A stretch of 64,000 nucleotides of DNA from Ariolimax columbianus (taxonomy: Eukaryota > Mollusca > Gastropoda > Stylommatophora > Arionidae). The notes below the pieces were generated by a model. That model saw only the letters and a program-made list of their open reading frames with translations, made no database searches and had not been told where the DNA came from. Where the stretch lies: the NCBI GenBank assembly GCA_036924085.1, contig JAVGWX010000011.1, positions 39,480,970 through 39,544,969 of the forward strand. The letters run 5' to 3'. Position 1 is the stretch's first letter. Each line of letters opens with the position of its first letter. Position numbers and translations under genes: made by a program. Shown here in pieces: positions 54,160 to 63,483 of this stretch.

Positions 54160-54512
54160 AGATGCTGAGCAGCGCATGAGCTGCAGTAGTTAGCGACCCA
54201 TAGCTGACTGCTAGCGTCAGGGTCAGCGAACCAGAGCTGCCAAGACCCTTCTACACCTCCACGCGGTGATCCTGGATAACAGGCTGCAGCAGGGCCGACT
54301 GGCTAAGGAGAAGGGATCGAATGGGGAATGCTAACCAGGTACTCAAAAAATGCTTGGTAAAGTCGGATGTGTTGGACCGAAAGGTGCAAATATCGCAGCC
54401 AAGCTGTAAACTACGACACAACACATTCCGTTCTCTGGACTACATTCTGCTACTTAAGCCCATTCAGGGTTTGGTAGTGGGAGATTGAGAACGAATGAAG
54501 AAGAAGAAGAAG
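54160..54512 (+). mobile_element. Family D retroposon, reference copy with target-site duplication
   Basis: Flanked by tccattttca at 54150-54159 and 54518-54527 (15 bp with one mismatch if extended left). Order: gatgctgagcagcgcatgag, tagcgacccatagctgac, gcgtcagggtcagcg, cacgcggtgatcctggataa, ggctaaggagaaggg, gtcggatgtgttggacc, gtgcaaatatcgcagcc, ctacgacacaaca, ggactacattctgctact, ggtttggtagtgggagattg and a (GAA)n tail. Confidence 0.92.
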
Positions 54513-55159
54513 ATATATCCATTTTCACATGAATACAAATCTAGGCAATTTGCAAAAATCGTCCAGATTATCCTAATATGTTCCGAAAATATTATTAAGG
54601 TTCATGTGTACCTGTTCCTGAGCCTCACTAACTAACAGAGTGAATTTAAATAAGAGCGTTTAAACAGCTACAACATGAATTAACCATATACTAACAACAC
54701 CCCAATTATTAACAGACGGACACAAACATTGTTTATGTTGATTAAAGAGCAGCAGCCTTTGTAAGGTGTAGTTGCCAGTTGCACCCACCCCCACCCCCCC
54801 CCCCTTTTGCTGTTATTACTTTCCCCAACCCATACGTCAGGTATCAATTTACAGCTGGATCGACTGGAGGAGCCGTCGTAAGAGGGACTGTCCATCCGTG
54901 AATTCGAGCCCTGGCACGATGTAATCCCAGTATAGTAAGCCAGGTCACTGTCGACTTTACGTTAAAGATTTGCCTTTCTGGAATCTAATGCCGATGTAAA
55001 GACCATTACAGTTTAAAGTCATGGCCATTTCCGCAATATACCACAGTCTTTTAGGTGGTATAAGGTATTGGCCAGTGAATAAGTGATGTGTGAGAGTATT
55101 TGTATGTAGCTACCAGCTAATATTTCCTGTTCAACACGCATTCTACCTTTTTGTTACAG
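54513..55159. other. End of intron 2, unassigned
   Basis: C run near 54788-54805. An acceptor with pyrimidine tract (tacctttttgttacag) ends at 55159. Confidence 0.55.
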
Positions 55160-55254
55160 CCAGTTCTGTGAGTGACATATGCCAAAACAGTCAGCTGACG
55201 GCCCAGACTGGGTATATTATGACTCCCAGGTATCCAGCTAACTACAACCGACAG
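55160..55254 (+). CDS. Receptor exon 3 (first part of CUB domain)
   Basis: A 95-nt exon, phase 1 in and phase 0 out. After the split Ala it reads SSVSDICQNSQLTAQTGYI and MTPRYPANYNRQ. The first CUB Cys (DIC) and the family's G-x-I-x-(S/T)-P-x-Y-P-x-N-Y segment are both here. The donor is cag|gtcagt, the first of a short gtcagtcagtca run in the intron. Confidence 0.88.
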
Positions 55255-55289
55255 GTCAGTCAGTCACGTCAGTCAGTCAGTCATATGTG
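55255..55289. repeat. (GTCA)n beside the exon 3 donor
   Basis: gtcagtcagtca-type repeat starting at the donor itself. Each gtcagt word is donor-like. Confidence 0.8.
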
Positions 55290-56110
55290 TTGATTAGCAA
55301 CAAAGATGGCGCCGTAACCGGCTGCGGGTCTACATTGATATGTTGTTTTAGTTAATTATGAATGTCGCCCGACCACAGATTTGCTTGGAATTCATACTAG
55401 TCGACAACTTACACTTGCGTTCACGGAAACGTGTTGTTGTTTTCCCTTTGGACTGGTTAATTCGTTCGATTTCTGTGATTTCTTCCGACCGATTATCCTG
55501 GAATGGACATCAGCTATATTAATAGCACTAAGCTTAAACCTGTGTTGATTTCACGGCTAGTTCACATGGCTGAACTTCACGAAATTGGACACCTTTGCTT
55601 TAGCTGCAAACAGCTTCGGTTTTGGTGTGTAAAATTTAGACACGACTATAATGGAGTGAAAACAGCCGGAGAGAGATGTCCAACTCACTCACACGCTGAG
55701 TTATGTCCCTACGACCTTTTGCGGTTTTAGGAAAGGTACGACACACAACGTTAGATGTCATCCCCCCTCCGCTTTCTTGCAGGATACCTGTTTACGGGCA
55801 AGGCTTCGGGAGTAAACCCAGAGGAAAAATCTGCATCCTGTGCTATCTCCAGTCGTCTCGATAAATATCTTGCCACCGGCCAAGGGTAGCTCAGGACCAG
55901 AGAGCGAGGTTAAAAGACGGAGCAGTTTCCTCCTCACTTTAATCTAAATCACCATGCAGGTCACCCATTTCAGCGGACAAAACAAGAGAGAAGACGGTCC
56001 ACACGGCTGAACAAAGAGAATGGTCTTCATCACTTGTGATGGACGAACATCATCGGCGTTGCGCTACTACTGCTCCGAATCGTTAACCACAAGAACCAGA
56101 ATGATTCAGA
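55290..56110 (+). mobile_element. Family I repeat, left arm of an inverted pair
   Basis: Starts near agcaacaaagatggcgcc and ggctgcgggtctacattg, includes ggctgaacttcacgaaattg, and ends near cttcatcacttgtgatggac. The reverse complement of 60030-60755 matches along most of its length. A 75-aa frame (55503-55730, HEIGHLCFSCKQLRFWCVKF) has a C-x2-C but no known domain. Class unknown (non-autonomous DNA element or retroposon). Confidence 0.7.
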
Positions 56111-56149
56111 GCTAGCTATAAAAACCAAAATCTACGAATGGATACAAAC

Positions 56150-56345
56150 AGATAGATAAGAACCACTGAGACCTGCCAGGCGTGTCGTAAGAGGCGACAA
56201 AGGAGGGTTTGGCATGGGGGCTGGCTACCAAATCATGTTGAAAATGTAAGCCATAACAACTTCGATATGGGCTGGCCTACATTTGAGGCCTTGACTTGGA
56301 TGTATTGTAGCCGCATGCTCCGTAGGGAGCTGAAACTGTTTTGAT
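56150..56345 (+). repeat. Dispersed-looking sequence with (GATT)n end
   Basis: Contains tgtcgtaagaggcgac (as at 7750), ctggctaccaaatcatg and catgctccgtagggagctga, and ends in gattgattgattaatt. Confidence 0.45.
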
Positions 56346-56384
56346 TGATTGATTAATTAATTGAGTGATACATCGTCATCATCA

Positions 56385-56510
56385 AGTGCAAATATCGCAG
56401 TCAAGCTGTAACAACAAAAAAAAGCATTCCGTTCTCCGGATTACATCCTGCTAATTGCAAAGCCCTTTTTAGTGCTTGGTAGCGGAAGATTGAGAACGAA
56501 AAAAAGAAGA
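56385..56510 (+). mobile_element. Family D retroposon, 5'-truncated
   Basis: 3' third only: gtgcaaatatcgcagtcaag, ctgtaacaac, cattccgttctccggattac, cttggtagcggaagattgag and an A/G-rich tail. Confidence 0.85.
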
Positions 56511-56554
56511 AGAAAAGAAGAATAATAAGAAGAAGTTTTGGCTTGATGAACGGC

Positions 56555-56715
56555 ACACTAGGGGCTACGTGGTCAGCGTCACATCGATCGATTTTACTCT
56601 CCCAGTCTATTATGGTACCCCATTTTTGAGGCTAGGATCCTTTTTACGATCGAGCCCAGATAACTCGACGGGGAAGCCAGTGCATTAACAATTACGCTAC
56701 CTCGACTTCCGCACA
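56555..56715 (-). mobile_element. tRNA-like SINE
   Basis: Minus strand: gtcgaggtagcgtaattgtt and aatgc (A box), ctgggctcgatcgt (B box), body aaaaatggggtaccata as in the 31.1-kb element. Confidence 0.65.
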
Positions 56716-56965
56716 TAGTGGTGAGACAATTGAGAGACGCCCTACTGACCTAAAGCCACGAGGGAACATGTCCACATTCCTCAGAAAGTCTACGGATATA
56801 AGATAGGACAGTGCAACTCACTACCGAAGGCAAAGAAACAGTCCCAAGAATGAACAGATCAGGATGAGCAACAAATACAGGAAGTTCTGGAGCATGATGT
56901 TGGACGACGCAAGTCGGTATGGCACACGATGACAATGGATGTAGTCGGACAAAAATTCTGCGACG
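56716..56965. other. No recognised feature
   Basis: Unassigned intron sequence. Confidence 0.4.
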
Positions 56966-57520
56966 AACCATGTCTATTTACTTCTGTGTATTTGCTTGAC
57001 CGGTTGAAAGGAGGTATGTGCTTGTCTCTCCATTTTATACTATCCACTTGTTGGTCAGTTCTAAAATTGGTTGTAAGGTTGTCTGAGCATGTCTCTCCAT
57101 TTGATCCTATCCACGTGTTGGTCAGTTCTAAAATTGGTTGTAAGGTTGTCTGAGCATATCTATCCATTGGACCCTATCCTCCGCAGCTTTCTTCATTCCA
57201 GCATAGGTTCGTACTTAAATGTCCCTGCATGTCTGAGATGTAAAGTCTAGTCTTGGTCACCCCCTTCCTCTTTTCCCCTGGATCTTGCCATCTAGTAGCT
57301 TCTGTAGAAGACTTTCACGCCGCATATTGTGTCCCAGCCAACTCAATCTTCATATTTGTATCATTTTCAATTGTTGTCAATGTGTGGCTACCTCAGTGAG
57401 GAGATTGTCATTGGATCGTCTTTCTATTCAACGCCATCTTTGCATTCTAAGATAACACCATATTTCAGAAGAGTATTTCTTCATCCTCCTTTGCCAGTCC
57501 ATGTTTCAATCAAATGCAGT
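56966..57520 (-). pseudogene. LINE C-terminal region (antisense) with internal duplication
   Basis: Minus-strand frames include GSNGETCSDNLTTNFRTDQQ and IKWRDKHIPPFN. A 68-bp segment (tgttggtcagttctaaaatt) is duplicated in tandem at about 57045-57170. Lys/Arg/Trp-rich antisense composition suggests a decayed LINE, classification uncertain. Confidence 0.45.
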
Positions 57521-57559
57521 CCTTCTTTTTCTTCTTCTTCTTCGTACGCAGTCAGACAG

Positions 57560-57865
57560 TAACCATTATTTTTTCGAAAAAAGCAGCCGTCATCCTGAGG
57601 CTGTCGACACTGCCATAGAGCTTGTCTTGTGTTGCCACTGGTGATGGCCACATCTGCTCTCTCTGATCCTCGTATGTCGGGCAGTTTTGCAGCTAATGCT
57701 CAGCGGTCATTTTCCCGGTACCACACGGGCATTCGTCGGTGCCACCTATCTTCAATTAGTTGAATAGGTGGTACCTCAGTCTATTGTGGCCAGTGCGAAG
57801 TCTGAAGACCACGACCTGCTCTCTTCGGTTCAACTGGTAATAGGCATCGCTTTAATCAAACGATG
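57560..57865 (-). pseudogene. I/Jockey-like LINE C-terminus
   Basis: Minus-strand copy of the 28.4-28.7 kb fragment. Words for the C-x-C-G region (cgaatgcccgtgtggtacc), AKHLLQN-like (gagcattagctgcaaaactg), LYG (caagctctatggcagtgtcg) and LRHTG-like are present with indels. Confidence 0.8.
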
Positions 57866-57977
57866 TCCAATTGCCTATATTAAAGTAGTGACTATTCTTA
57901 TCCTCAGCTATATTCTTGCATTATTTAAATTTATCTGAATATATTTATCACAATGACTTCAATTGAACACATTTCAG

Positions 57978-58230
57978 CAGGCCAATTGCTCAACCACGAT
58001 TGTGGTCAACTCAAACCAGAAGTTGAGCTTGCACATCATCGACATGGACCTAGAGGCTAGAGGGAGGACAAACTGCGCCGACCTGCTCTACTTTAACGAC
58101 AAGCTGCGCAGCATCACGCTCTGTGGGCAGCGGACCAACAACAGTTACAGCATGCACTCAAACTTTTTGCATATTGAGCTGCGGTCCAGCGGAGAAGGGC
58201 TCAGCAAGGGCTTCTGGCTATATTATGAAG
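57978..58230 (+). CDS. Receptor exon 4 (rest of CUB domain)
   Basis: A 253-nt exon, phase 0 in and phase 1 out: QANCSTTIVVNSNQKLSLHI, IDMDLEARGRTNCADLLYF, NDKLRSITLCGQRTNNSYSM, then SNFLHIELRSSGEGLSKGFW, LYYEG. It supplies three further cysteines (ANC, TNC, TLC), completing the four-Cys CUB pattern, and the usual S-x-F-x-H-x-E-F/L-x-S...G-F ending. N-C-S and N-N-S are possible N-glycosylation sites. The acceptor is tttcagcag, a tandem NAG-NAG site, so the first Gln may be optional. The donor gaag|gtaagg lies in a 40-bp tandem duplication. Confidence 0.9.
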
Positions 58231-58309
58231 GTAAGGAGTTCATCAGTGGGCTTCTGGTTATATTATGAAGGTAAGGAGTTCATCAGTGGGCTTCTGGTTA
58301 TATTATGTA
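58208..58309. repeat. 40-bp tandem duplication spanning the exon 4 donor
   Basis: The unit gggcttctggytatattatg, aaggtaaggagttcatcagt occurs about 2.6 times. The first copy holds the real exon end and donor (58231). The second recreates the donor at 58271. In the third, gaaggtaag is replaced by gtagattg. Using the second donor would carry the frame into TGA at 58266-58268. Confidence 0.92.
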
Positions 58310-58414
58310 GATTGTCGGCTTTGTAGGGACTTCCTTCCTATTTATATTATGAATGTAAAATTTGTTCTTAAAACAAGGTGTACAAATATTAATGACGAAC
58401 CAGAGTCCTTTTTA

Positions 58415-58566
58415 TTAGCTGTTGCTTCTTCTTCTCCTTCTTCTGTCGTCTTTTCTCCTTATTCTTCTTTCGTCTTTTCTTCTTCTTCTGCTTCTTCTTT
58501 GGTCTTTTCTTCTTCTTCTTCTTTCGTCTTTTCTTCTTCTTCTCCTTCTTCTTTCCCTCACAATTA

Positions 58567-58597
<31 letters not shown>

Positions 58598-58625
58598 TGT
58601 CTCTCTCTCTCTCTCTATCTGTTAA
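58415..58625. repeat. CTT/CT pyrimidine tract
   Basis: About 200 bp of ttcttctt-type sequence ending in (CT)n, in intron 4. Confidence 0.93.
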
Positions 58626-59065
58626 ATGTGTAAACGTTACCAAGTACCAGAATGCTGTAAAAAGTTAATATTATATTATGTGTACGCTTAAATCGCTTTT
58701 CACAAAACCAGTTACCGGGGCAAAAAAAGAACAGAGTAACGGACGGTTTCATTACTTTCATATCGTGAGAGGCGACTAAATAAGATTGTACATGGGGCTA
58801 GCAGGCTCTTCCTTCAAAAACCATTGTTATAAAAATGCCCTGCAAGTGACTATTCACGATTTCATTAAATTTGGTTCAGTACAGAGCAGTGCAGTTCAGT
58901 TCATCCTGTGACCTATTGAGATCATTGGGGCACCCCTGTTGACACCTCCACAAAATCCGGTGCCACCCTTCTCTGTCTGTTATCTGGAGGCAACTCTTCC
59001 CCTTCTCTTTCTTCTCACCTCACTCTGTTTCACTTGACTCTGTCCTACAGTCACACTCTTGCACA
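58626..59065. other. Intron 4 sequence, no gene
   Basis: Contains gtgagaggcgactaaa at about 58768, the word at the core of the 2.3-kb minisatellite. Otherwise unassigned. Confidence 0.45.
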
Positions 59066-59069
59066 ACTT

Positions 59070-59275
59070 TCATACGCACCCTCAGGGTGAGGTCCTTCCA
59101 TTGCACTTTGGTTGGGCTGGCTTCTGGGGGCACACAAACCTAGCATAGGCACATACAGACGCACACATGCATCTGATTTATGCGTCCTGATATCGCCCAA
59201 TGGACTACGGTCTGGGGTGAAATGGACGCGCCTCCGCCAGTAGAAACTAGTGAGGCAAACATCTAAGCAACAACA
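59070..59275 (+). repeat. Family G dispersed repeat with (CAA)n end
   Basis: ccctcagggtgaggtc, gcactttggttgg, gactacggtctggggtg and gcctccgccagtagaaa match 37.74-37.95 kb. It ends agcaacaacaacaacatc, suggesting a simple-repeat tail. Confidence 0.75.
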
Positions 59276-59735
59276 ACAACATCTGTCTGTTACTGCTTTC
59301 TGTGCCTTCAGATAGTAGGCTAGTCAATTTCTGGATGTCGTCTCCCCATCATTTTCTCCGACGTCCTCGCCTTCTCTTGTATTGCCCTTTGCCATGTAGT
59401 TGCAAGGTTCTTGGACCACCAGAAGTGGCCATACAAAGTCATCTATCGTCGTTTGATCGTTCTGATGAAGTCGTCGTAAAGTCCACGTGCATCCTCGGTT
59501 ATTTGTCGTACTTCTCCATTTGTTATACGATCTTTGCACGTGACATTTTACCTCTATACTAAAACAAGTAATCTCCATGACCTACATTCTTCTCTGGAGG
59601 TCTGTTGTAATGGTCAATATTTCGTAAAGTTTGCTCGCGACGCTAAATACGGTTTTGGATCTAATGCTCCACAATATGGAGAGACGGGGACAATTATTTA
59701 TTTATTTTTCATCGTGTTCATTCTTTCTTCTACAG
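59276..59735. other. End of intron 4, unassigned
   Basis: No feature recognised except the strong acceptor ttctttcttctacag ending at 59735. Confidence 0.5.
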
Positions 59736-59954
59736 CCGTGCCACCTCTTCCCACCTCTCTTCTGCCTCCAGCAACTGATGACAAATTTCCACAAACCGAA
59801 TCGGACATTGAAAAATATGGTCAAGTTCAGAGTTCAGAGCAAGAACACAAGGGAAGCGACTCTCTCATAATGGCCACTTCGAGTTACAAGTACGCCAAGA
59901 GCACAGTCCCATTGTACAGGAACGTGAACAATTCTGGAAAGCAACTGCCATTCG
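59736..59954 (+). CDS. Receptor exon 5 (extracellular linker)
   Basis: A 219-nt phase 1-1 exon. After the split Ala: VPPLPTSLLPPATDDKFPQT, ESDIEKYGQVQSSEQEHKGS, DSLIMATSSYKYAKSTVPLY, RNVNNSGKQLPF. Hydrophilic, with a Pro-rich start, no cysteine, one N-N-S glycosylation site and no domain I recognise. It fits a flexible stalk between the CUB module and the membrane helix. Good pyrimidine tract upstream, donor ttcg|gtacgc. Confidence 0.8.
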
Positions 59955-60029
59955 GTACGCTTGTTTGATGTGTTTATTTTTAGACTGAGCGTATTTTCTT
60001 CATATTTTCTCATAAATTAGTAGTTGATT
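59955..60029. other. Start of intron 5
   Basis: Unassigned sequence before the inverted-repeat arm. Confidence 0.4.
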
Positions 60030-60755
60030 ATTGATGTTTGTCCGTCACAAGTGATGAAGACCACTCTCTTTGTTTTAGCCGTGTGGACAGTCTTTTCTCT
60101 TGCTGTGGCCGCTGAAATGGGTGACTTGCGCGGTGATGTGGATTAAAGTGACATGGGATATTTATCGAGACGACTGGAGAAGGCATAGTATGCAGATTTT
60201 TCCTCCGGGTTTGCTCCCGAAGGCTTTCCCATAAACAGGTATCCAGCAAGGCAGCGGGGGGGGGGGGGGGGGGGGGAGAGGGGTGGGGGTGACATATAAC
60301 GCTGTGTGTCGTACCTTTTCCATAACCACAAGAGGTCGTACGGACATCACAAGAGGTCGTAGGGACATCACAAGAGGTCGTAGGGACATCAGCGTGTGGA
60401 GTGAGTCTGGCATCTCTCCCTGGCTGTTCTCAGTCCATTAAAGTAGTGACTAAATTTCTCGCACGCCAATTTCGTGAAGTTCAGCCATTAGAACTAGGCC
60501 GTGAAATACGAAACAAGTATAAGCATAGTGCCATTCAGCCGGTGTCCAGACCAGGATAATCGGACAGAATAAATCACACAAAAAAACGAATTAACCAGTC
60601 CAAACGAAAAACAACACCACGATTCCGAGAACAGAAGTGGAAGTCGTCGACTAATGTGAATTCCAGGCAAATTCGTGGTCTAGCGACATTCATAATGAAC
60701 AAAAACAGTAGAGCAATGTAGACTCGCAGCCATTTACGGCGTCATTTTGTTGCGA
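60030..60755 (-). mobile_element. Family I repeat, right arm of an inverted pair
   Basis: The reverse complement starts near caacaaaatgacgccg and ggctgcgagtctacattg and proceeds through attatgaatgtcgc, ggctgaacttcacgaaattg and cttcatcacttgtgacgga, collinear with 55290-56055. A 21-base G run (60256-60276) and three 21-bp units (cacaagaggtcgtagggaca, 60330-60390) interrupt it. Confidence 0.7.
60256..60276 (+). repeat. 21-base G homopolymer
   Basis: Uninterrupted G run followed by gagaggggtgggggtg. Could fold as a G-quadruplex in the transcript and may be miscounted in assembly. Confidence 0.9.
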
Positions 60756-60964
60756 AATGTGATGATTGAAGAAGCAGTGAGTGGCCATCCCACATGATGG
60801 TGTCAATGTGGGATCAATGACCTATATCAACTGTCCACCACACACACTTTTAACATACGAGAAGTTTAATTAGGGAATGAGATAACTGGAATCAAAAAAC
60901 ACATTGAAATGAGCCTTGTCTATGTGTTGATCAATAATTCATAATGCAATGGGATATTGTTGTT
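60756..60964. other. No recognised feature
   Basis: Unassigned intron sequence. Confidence 0.4.
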
Positions 60965-61275
60965 TTGTTATTGTTTAATGCCCACAATGAATAAGTTTAC
61001 TTGTTTATGCGCCCTGAAAAGGATGTTAAGCGGCAAGATGTTGTAGCTTTCCTCACATTGCGAGGATGCTGATGAAGGTGGACCACGGTCCTCCAGGCAG
61101 TCGTGCTATACTTGACTTCATCTGCATGGCGCTCACCACTACGAGGATCACATTGATCCACATCTCGTCAGCCAGGCTGCATTGAAAACAGACTGTTTCC
61201 AGGGAATAATACACGGAAGATAGATAGTGGTTTTGGTCAGTGTATTGACCCCGACGCAACGTCCTGGCCAGTATT
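60965..61275 (-). repeat. Family C dispersed repeat, minisatellite not expanded
   Basis: Order: gttgttttgttattgtttaa and tgcccacaatgaa, gcgccctgaaaaggatgtta, tgctgatgaaggtggacc, tcgctcaccactacga-like, gactgtttccagggaata, ggtcagtgtattgaccccga and cgcaacg. Confidence 0.8.
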
Positions 61276-61369
61276 TTGTGACTGACTTGACTAGTGTCTC
61301 AGTTCCCCGTAATGATATATAATTCTCAGTGTGTGTGTGATACTGGGGTATGAAAGGTAAACAAAGAAT

Positions 61370-61620
61370 AGTAACACTGCCGAAGGCGAATGTGTCGGAC
61401 CGAAAGATGCAAATATCGCAGTTAAGCTTTAAACTAGCGACACAACGCATTTCGCTCTCTGGACTACATCCTGTTCACGGCTTGGTAGTTCCGTTCTCCG
61501 GACTACATCCTGCTACTTACAAAGCCCAGTCCACGGCTTGGTAGCGGAAGATTGAGAAGGAACGCCGAAGAGGAAGAAGAAGAAGAAGAAGAAGAAGAAG
61601 AAGAAGAAGAAGAAGAAGAC
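61370..61620 (+). mobile_element. Family D retroposon, 5'-truncated with 3' partial duplication
   Basis: Starts at gccgaaggcgaatgtgtcgg and continues through gatgcaaatatcgcagt. The segment ctctggactacatcctg and cggcttggtag then occurs twice, followed by a long (GAA)n tail (61575-61618). Confidence 0.85.
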
Positions 61621-61784
61621 ACTGAAGCCTGCCTCACATATAAGGTGATAAGGGAGGTCGAGAATGCGGTCTGCTAATCACTATTAACAATAATACCTAA
61701 ACAAGGTCATATATATCAACATGTAGACATGCTCAACCAACTAATGTTTATTGATGGCATATGTATCCTCAATCACAGTGTCAC

Positions 61785-62045
61785 GGAGGCTGAGCAATGC
61801 CTAAGTGTGCTAAATGAAGTAGCAGGCCTTAAAATCTAGACTGGTTAAGGAGAAGGAATTGAAGAGGGAAGGCTAATCCGGTACTCAATGCATACCTGCT
61901 GAAGTAGGATGTGTCGGACGGAAAGGTACAAATATCGCAGTCAAGCTGTAAACTACGAAACATTCCGTTCTCTGGACTACATTCTGCTACTTAAAGGCCT
62001 TTCATAACTTGATAGCGGGAGATTGAGAACAAACGAAACCAATCC
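61785..62045 (+). mobile_element. Family D retroposon
   Basis: Contains ggttaaggagaaggaattga, gctaatccggtactca, gtcggacggaaaggtaca, gcagtcaagctgtaaactac and gcgggagattgagaacaaac, with a deletion in the 5' third. Confidence 0.85.
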
Positions 62046-62279
62046 AAAATGTAGTACGAACAAAGCCCCAATACACACTGAACACTTATCGCTCAGGTGG
62101 GGAACCGAGGCTGGGAAAATAATCTCGTTTGAAATGGAAATTTGTTCATTTATCTGAGACAAGAAGTTACAAATTCCCCCAAAAGAAATGGTGAGATTCC
62201 ACGCAGAATGGCAGCAGAATTGTTCAGTTTCCATCGAATTGTATCCATTCTTCAATAGATGAGAAATGACAAGCCAAGA
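62046..62279. other. No recognised feature
   Basis: Unassigned. The 102-aa minus frame (61977-62285) lies partly in the retroposon. Confidence 0.4.
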
Positions 62280-62660
62280 GTCCACACCTTCAATAGCATG
62301 GTTATTTTTGCGATGATATATGGCTACGAGGTATGGAAACTATAAAAACAGAGATGAAGAAAAGTCCTCAAAGGGCAATGGAGTGTAGGGCATTGGCAGT
62401 CTCTCTGTGGGACTGAACACCACAGAAATCAGGCGCCAAACCGCCTTCAACGAACTCGTAAATGCTGCATCCTTACAAAAATGCAGATGTGCTGGGCATG
62501 AGCTGCGCATGCGTGACAACATATGGTCACGAAAGCTGACCGTCCTGGTGACCCATCAACTTTAAGAGGGTAAGCGGAAGTCCACCAGTGAGCTTGGCGA
62601 GTTAGCCCGAGTAAAGTCTTGGTCCAACATGGTAGTCAGGGGCAACAGACCTTGATAAGT
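62280..62660 (+). pseudogene. RTE-like LINE C-terminal remnant
   Basis: Frame-shifted pieces read KTEMKKSPQRAMECRALAVS, TEIRRQTAFNELVNAASLQK and RRCAGHELRMRDNIWSRK-like sequence. The order 'RAMERx-LGxSL, R-x-x-T, A-G-H-x-x-R, W' is that of a LINE C-terminus. Confidence 0.6.
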
Positions 62661-62694
62661 TTAAACAACATTTGGCTACATGGCATTGCTTACT

Positions 62695-62975
62695 TGGCAA
62701 AGCAAAGGTAAAGGCCGCCGTCCATCGCAGACGAAGACGGCATAATTTATTTTGCTATCGCTATTTTTAGTAAAGATTAACTGCGCTACTCGTCATCCTC
62801 ACTCTCGTGCCGCCCGACCCCAGTCGCAGGTCAAGGACAAGACGGATAGGGGGCGACTACGAGATGCAGGGGACTCCGCATCAAGCACCCGTGAAAGAGA
62901 CGGTGGAGTCCGGAGTCGAACCCACACCACCTGAATACGAGGCCGACGGCTTAACCACTTCGCCACGGAATCCAT
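62695..62975 (-). mobile_element. SINE family B
   Basis: Minus-strand copy of the 40.8-kb element: gattccgtggcgaagtggtt and aagcc (A box), gtgggttcgactccgga (B box), ccctgcatctcgtagtcgc, gtccttgacctgcgac and cgtctgcgatggacgg. Forward-frame ORFs here are artefacts. Confidence 0.9.
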
Positions 62976-63093
62976 TGGTTACATACTCTGATTGAATACC
63001 AGGATTATAGACAGAAGAAAGAATTTGTTTGATTTGAAGGCAGTAAAGCTAAAGTATGTCTCTATATAAACACTTTGCCATTGTATTCTACAG
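62976..63093. other. End of intron 5
   Basis: Acceptor gccattgtattctacag ends at 63093. Confidence 0.6.
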
Positions 63094-63169
63094 CTGCTAT
63101 TGCTGGGGGTGTTATTGGAACTCTCAGCCTGATATTGGTGGTCCTCCTAATTCTACTCTTCATTAAATG
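63094..63169 (+). CDS. Receptor exon 6 (transmembrane helix)
   Basis: A 76-nt exon, phase 1 in and phase 2 out: split Ala, then AIAGGVIGTLSLILVVLLIL and LFIK, ending TG|gtaagt. About 22 uninterrupted hydrophobic residues follow a small-residue start and end in Lys, the stop-transfer pattern of a type I single-pass protein. The GG-x-x-G start is common in receptor helices. The cytoplasmic tail must lie in exons beyond 64000. Confidence 0.85.
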
Positions 63170-63448
63170 GTAAGTGTTTCAGACACAATATATCTACTGT
63201 TTGCACTATTTGAAAGTTTGTAAGGGTCTCAAAATTAACCCCCCCCGCATAAACACACGTTTAGTGATCAAGGACTTCACGGGGACACGTTTAGTGTTAT
63301 TATCATTTTGCTTTTGGCTCCATTTATACAACGAGACAGCGTACATTCACAATACTCAATGTGACAAATTACATTCAAAATATGTTACTATCGTTATGTT
63401 GAACCCTCCTTATGTGCTTCAGGTGCTTCATTCTGAATGAAGGTTACA

Positions 63449-63449
<1 letters not shown>
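63170..63449. other. Start of intron 6, no exon seen
   Basis: Unassigned. The 88-aa frame from 63174 has an ATG but no domain and lies in the intron. Confidence 0.5.

Positions 63450-63483
<34 letters not shown>
63450..63483. repeat. (TA)n microsatellite
   Basis: Alternating TA directly beside the MITE-like element. Confidence 0.93.

Noticed and set aside
63174..63440. 88-aa frame as the cytoplasmic tail of the receptor
   Set aside because: It begins after the gtaagt donor of exon 6 and is out of phase with TG|. It reads as intron.
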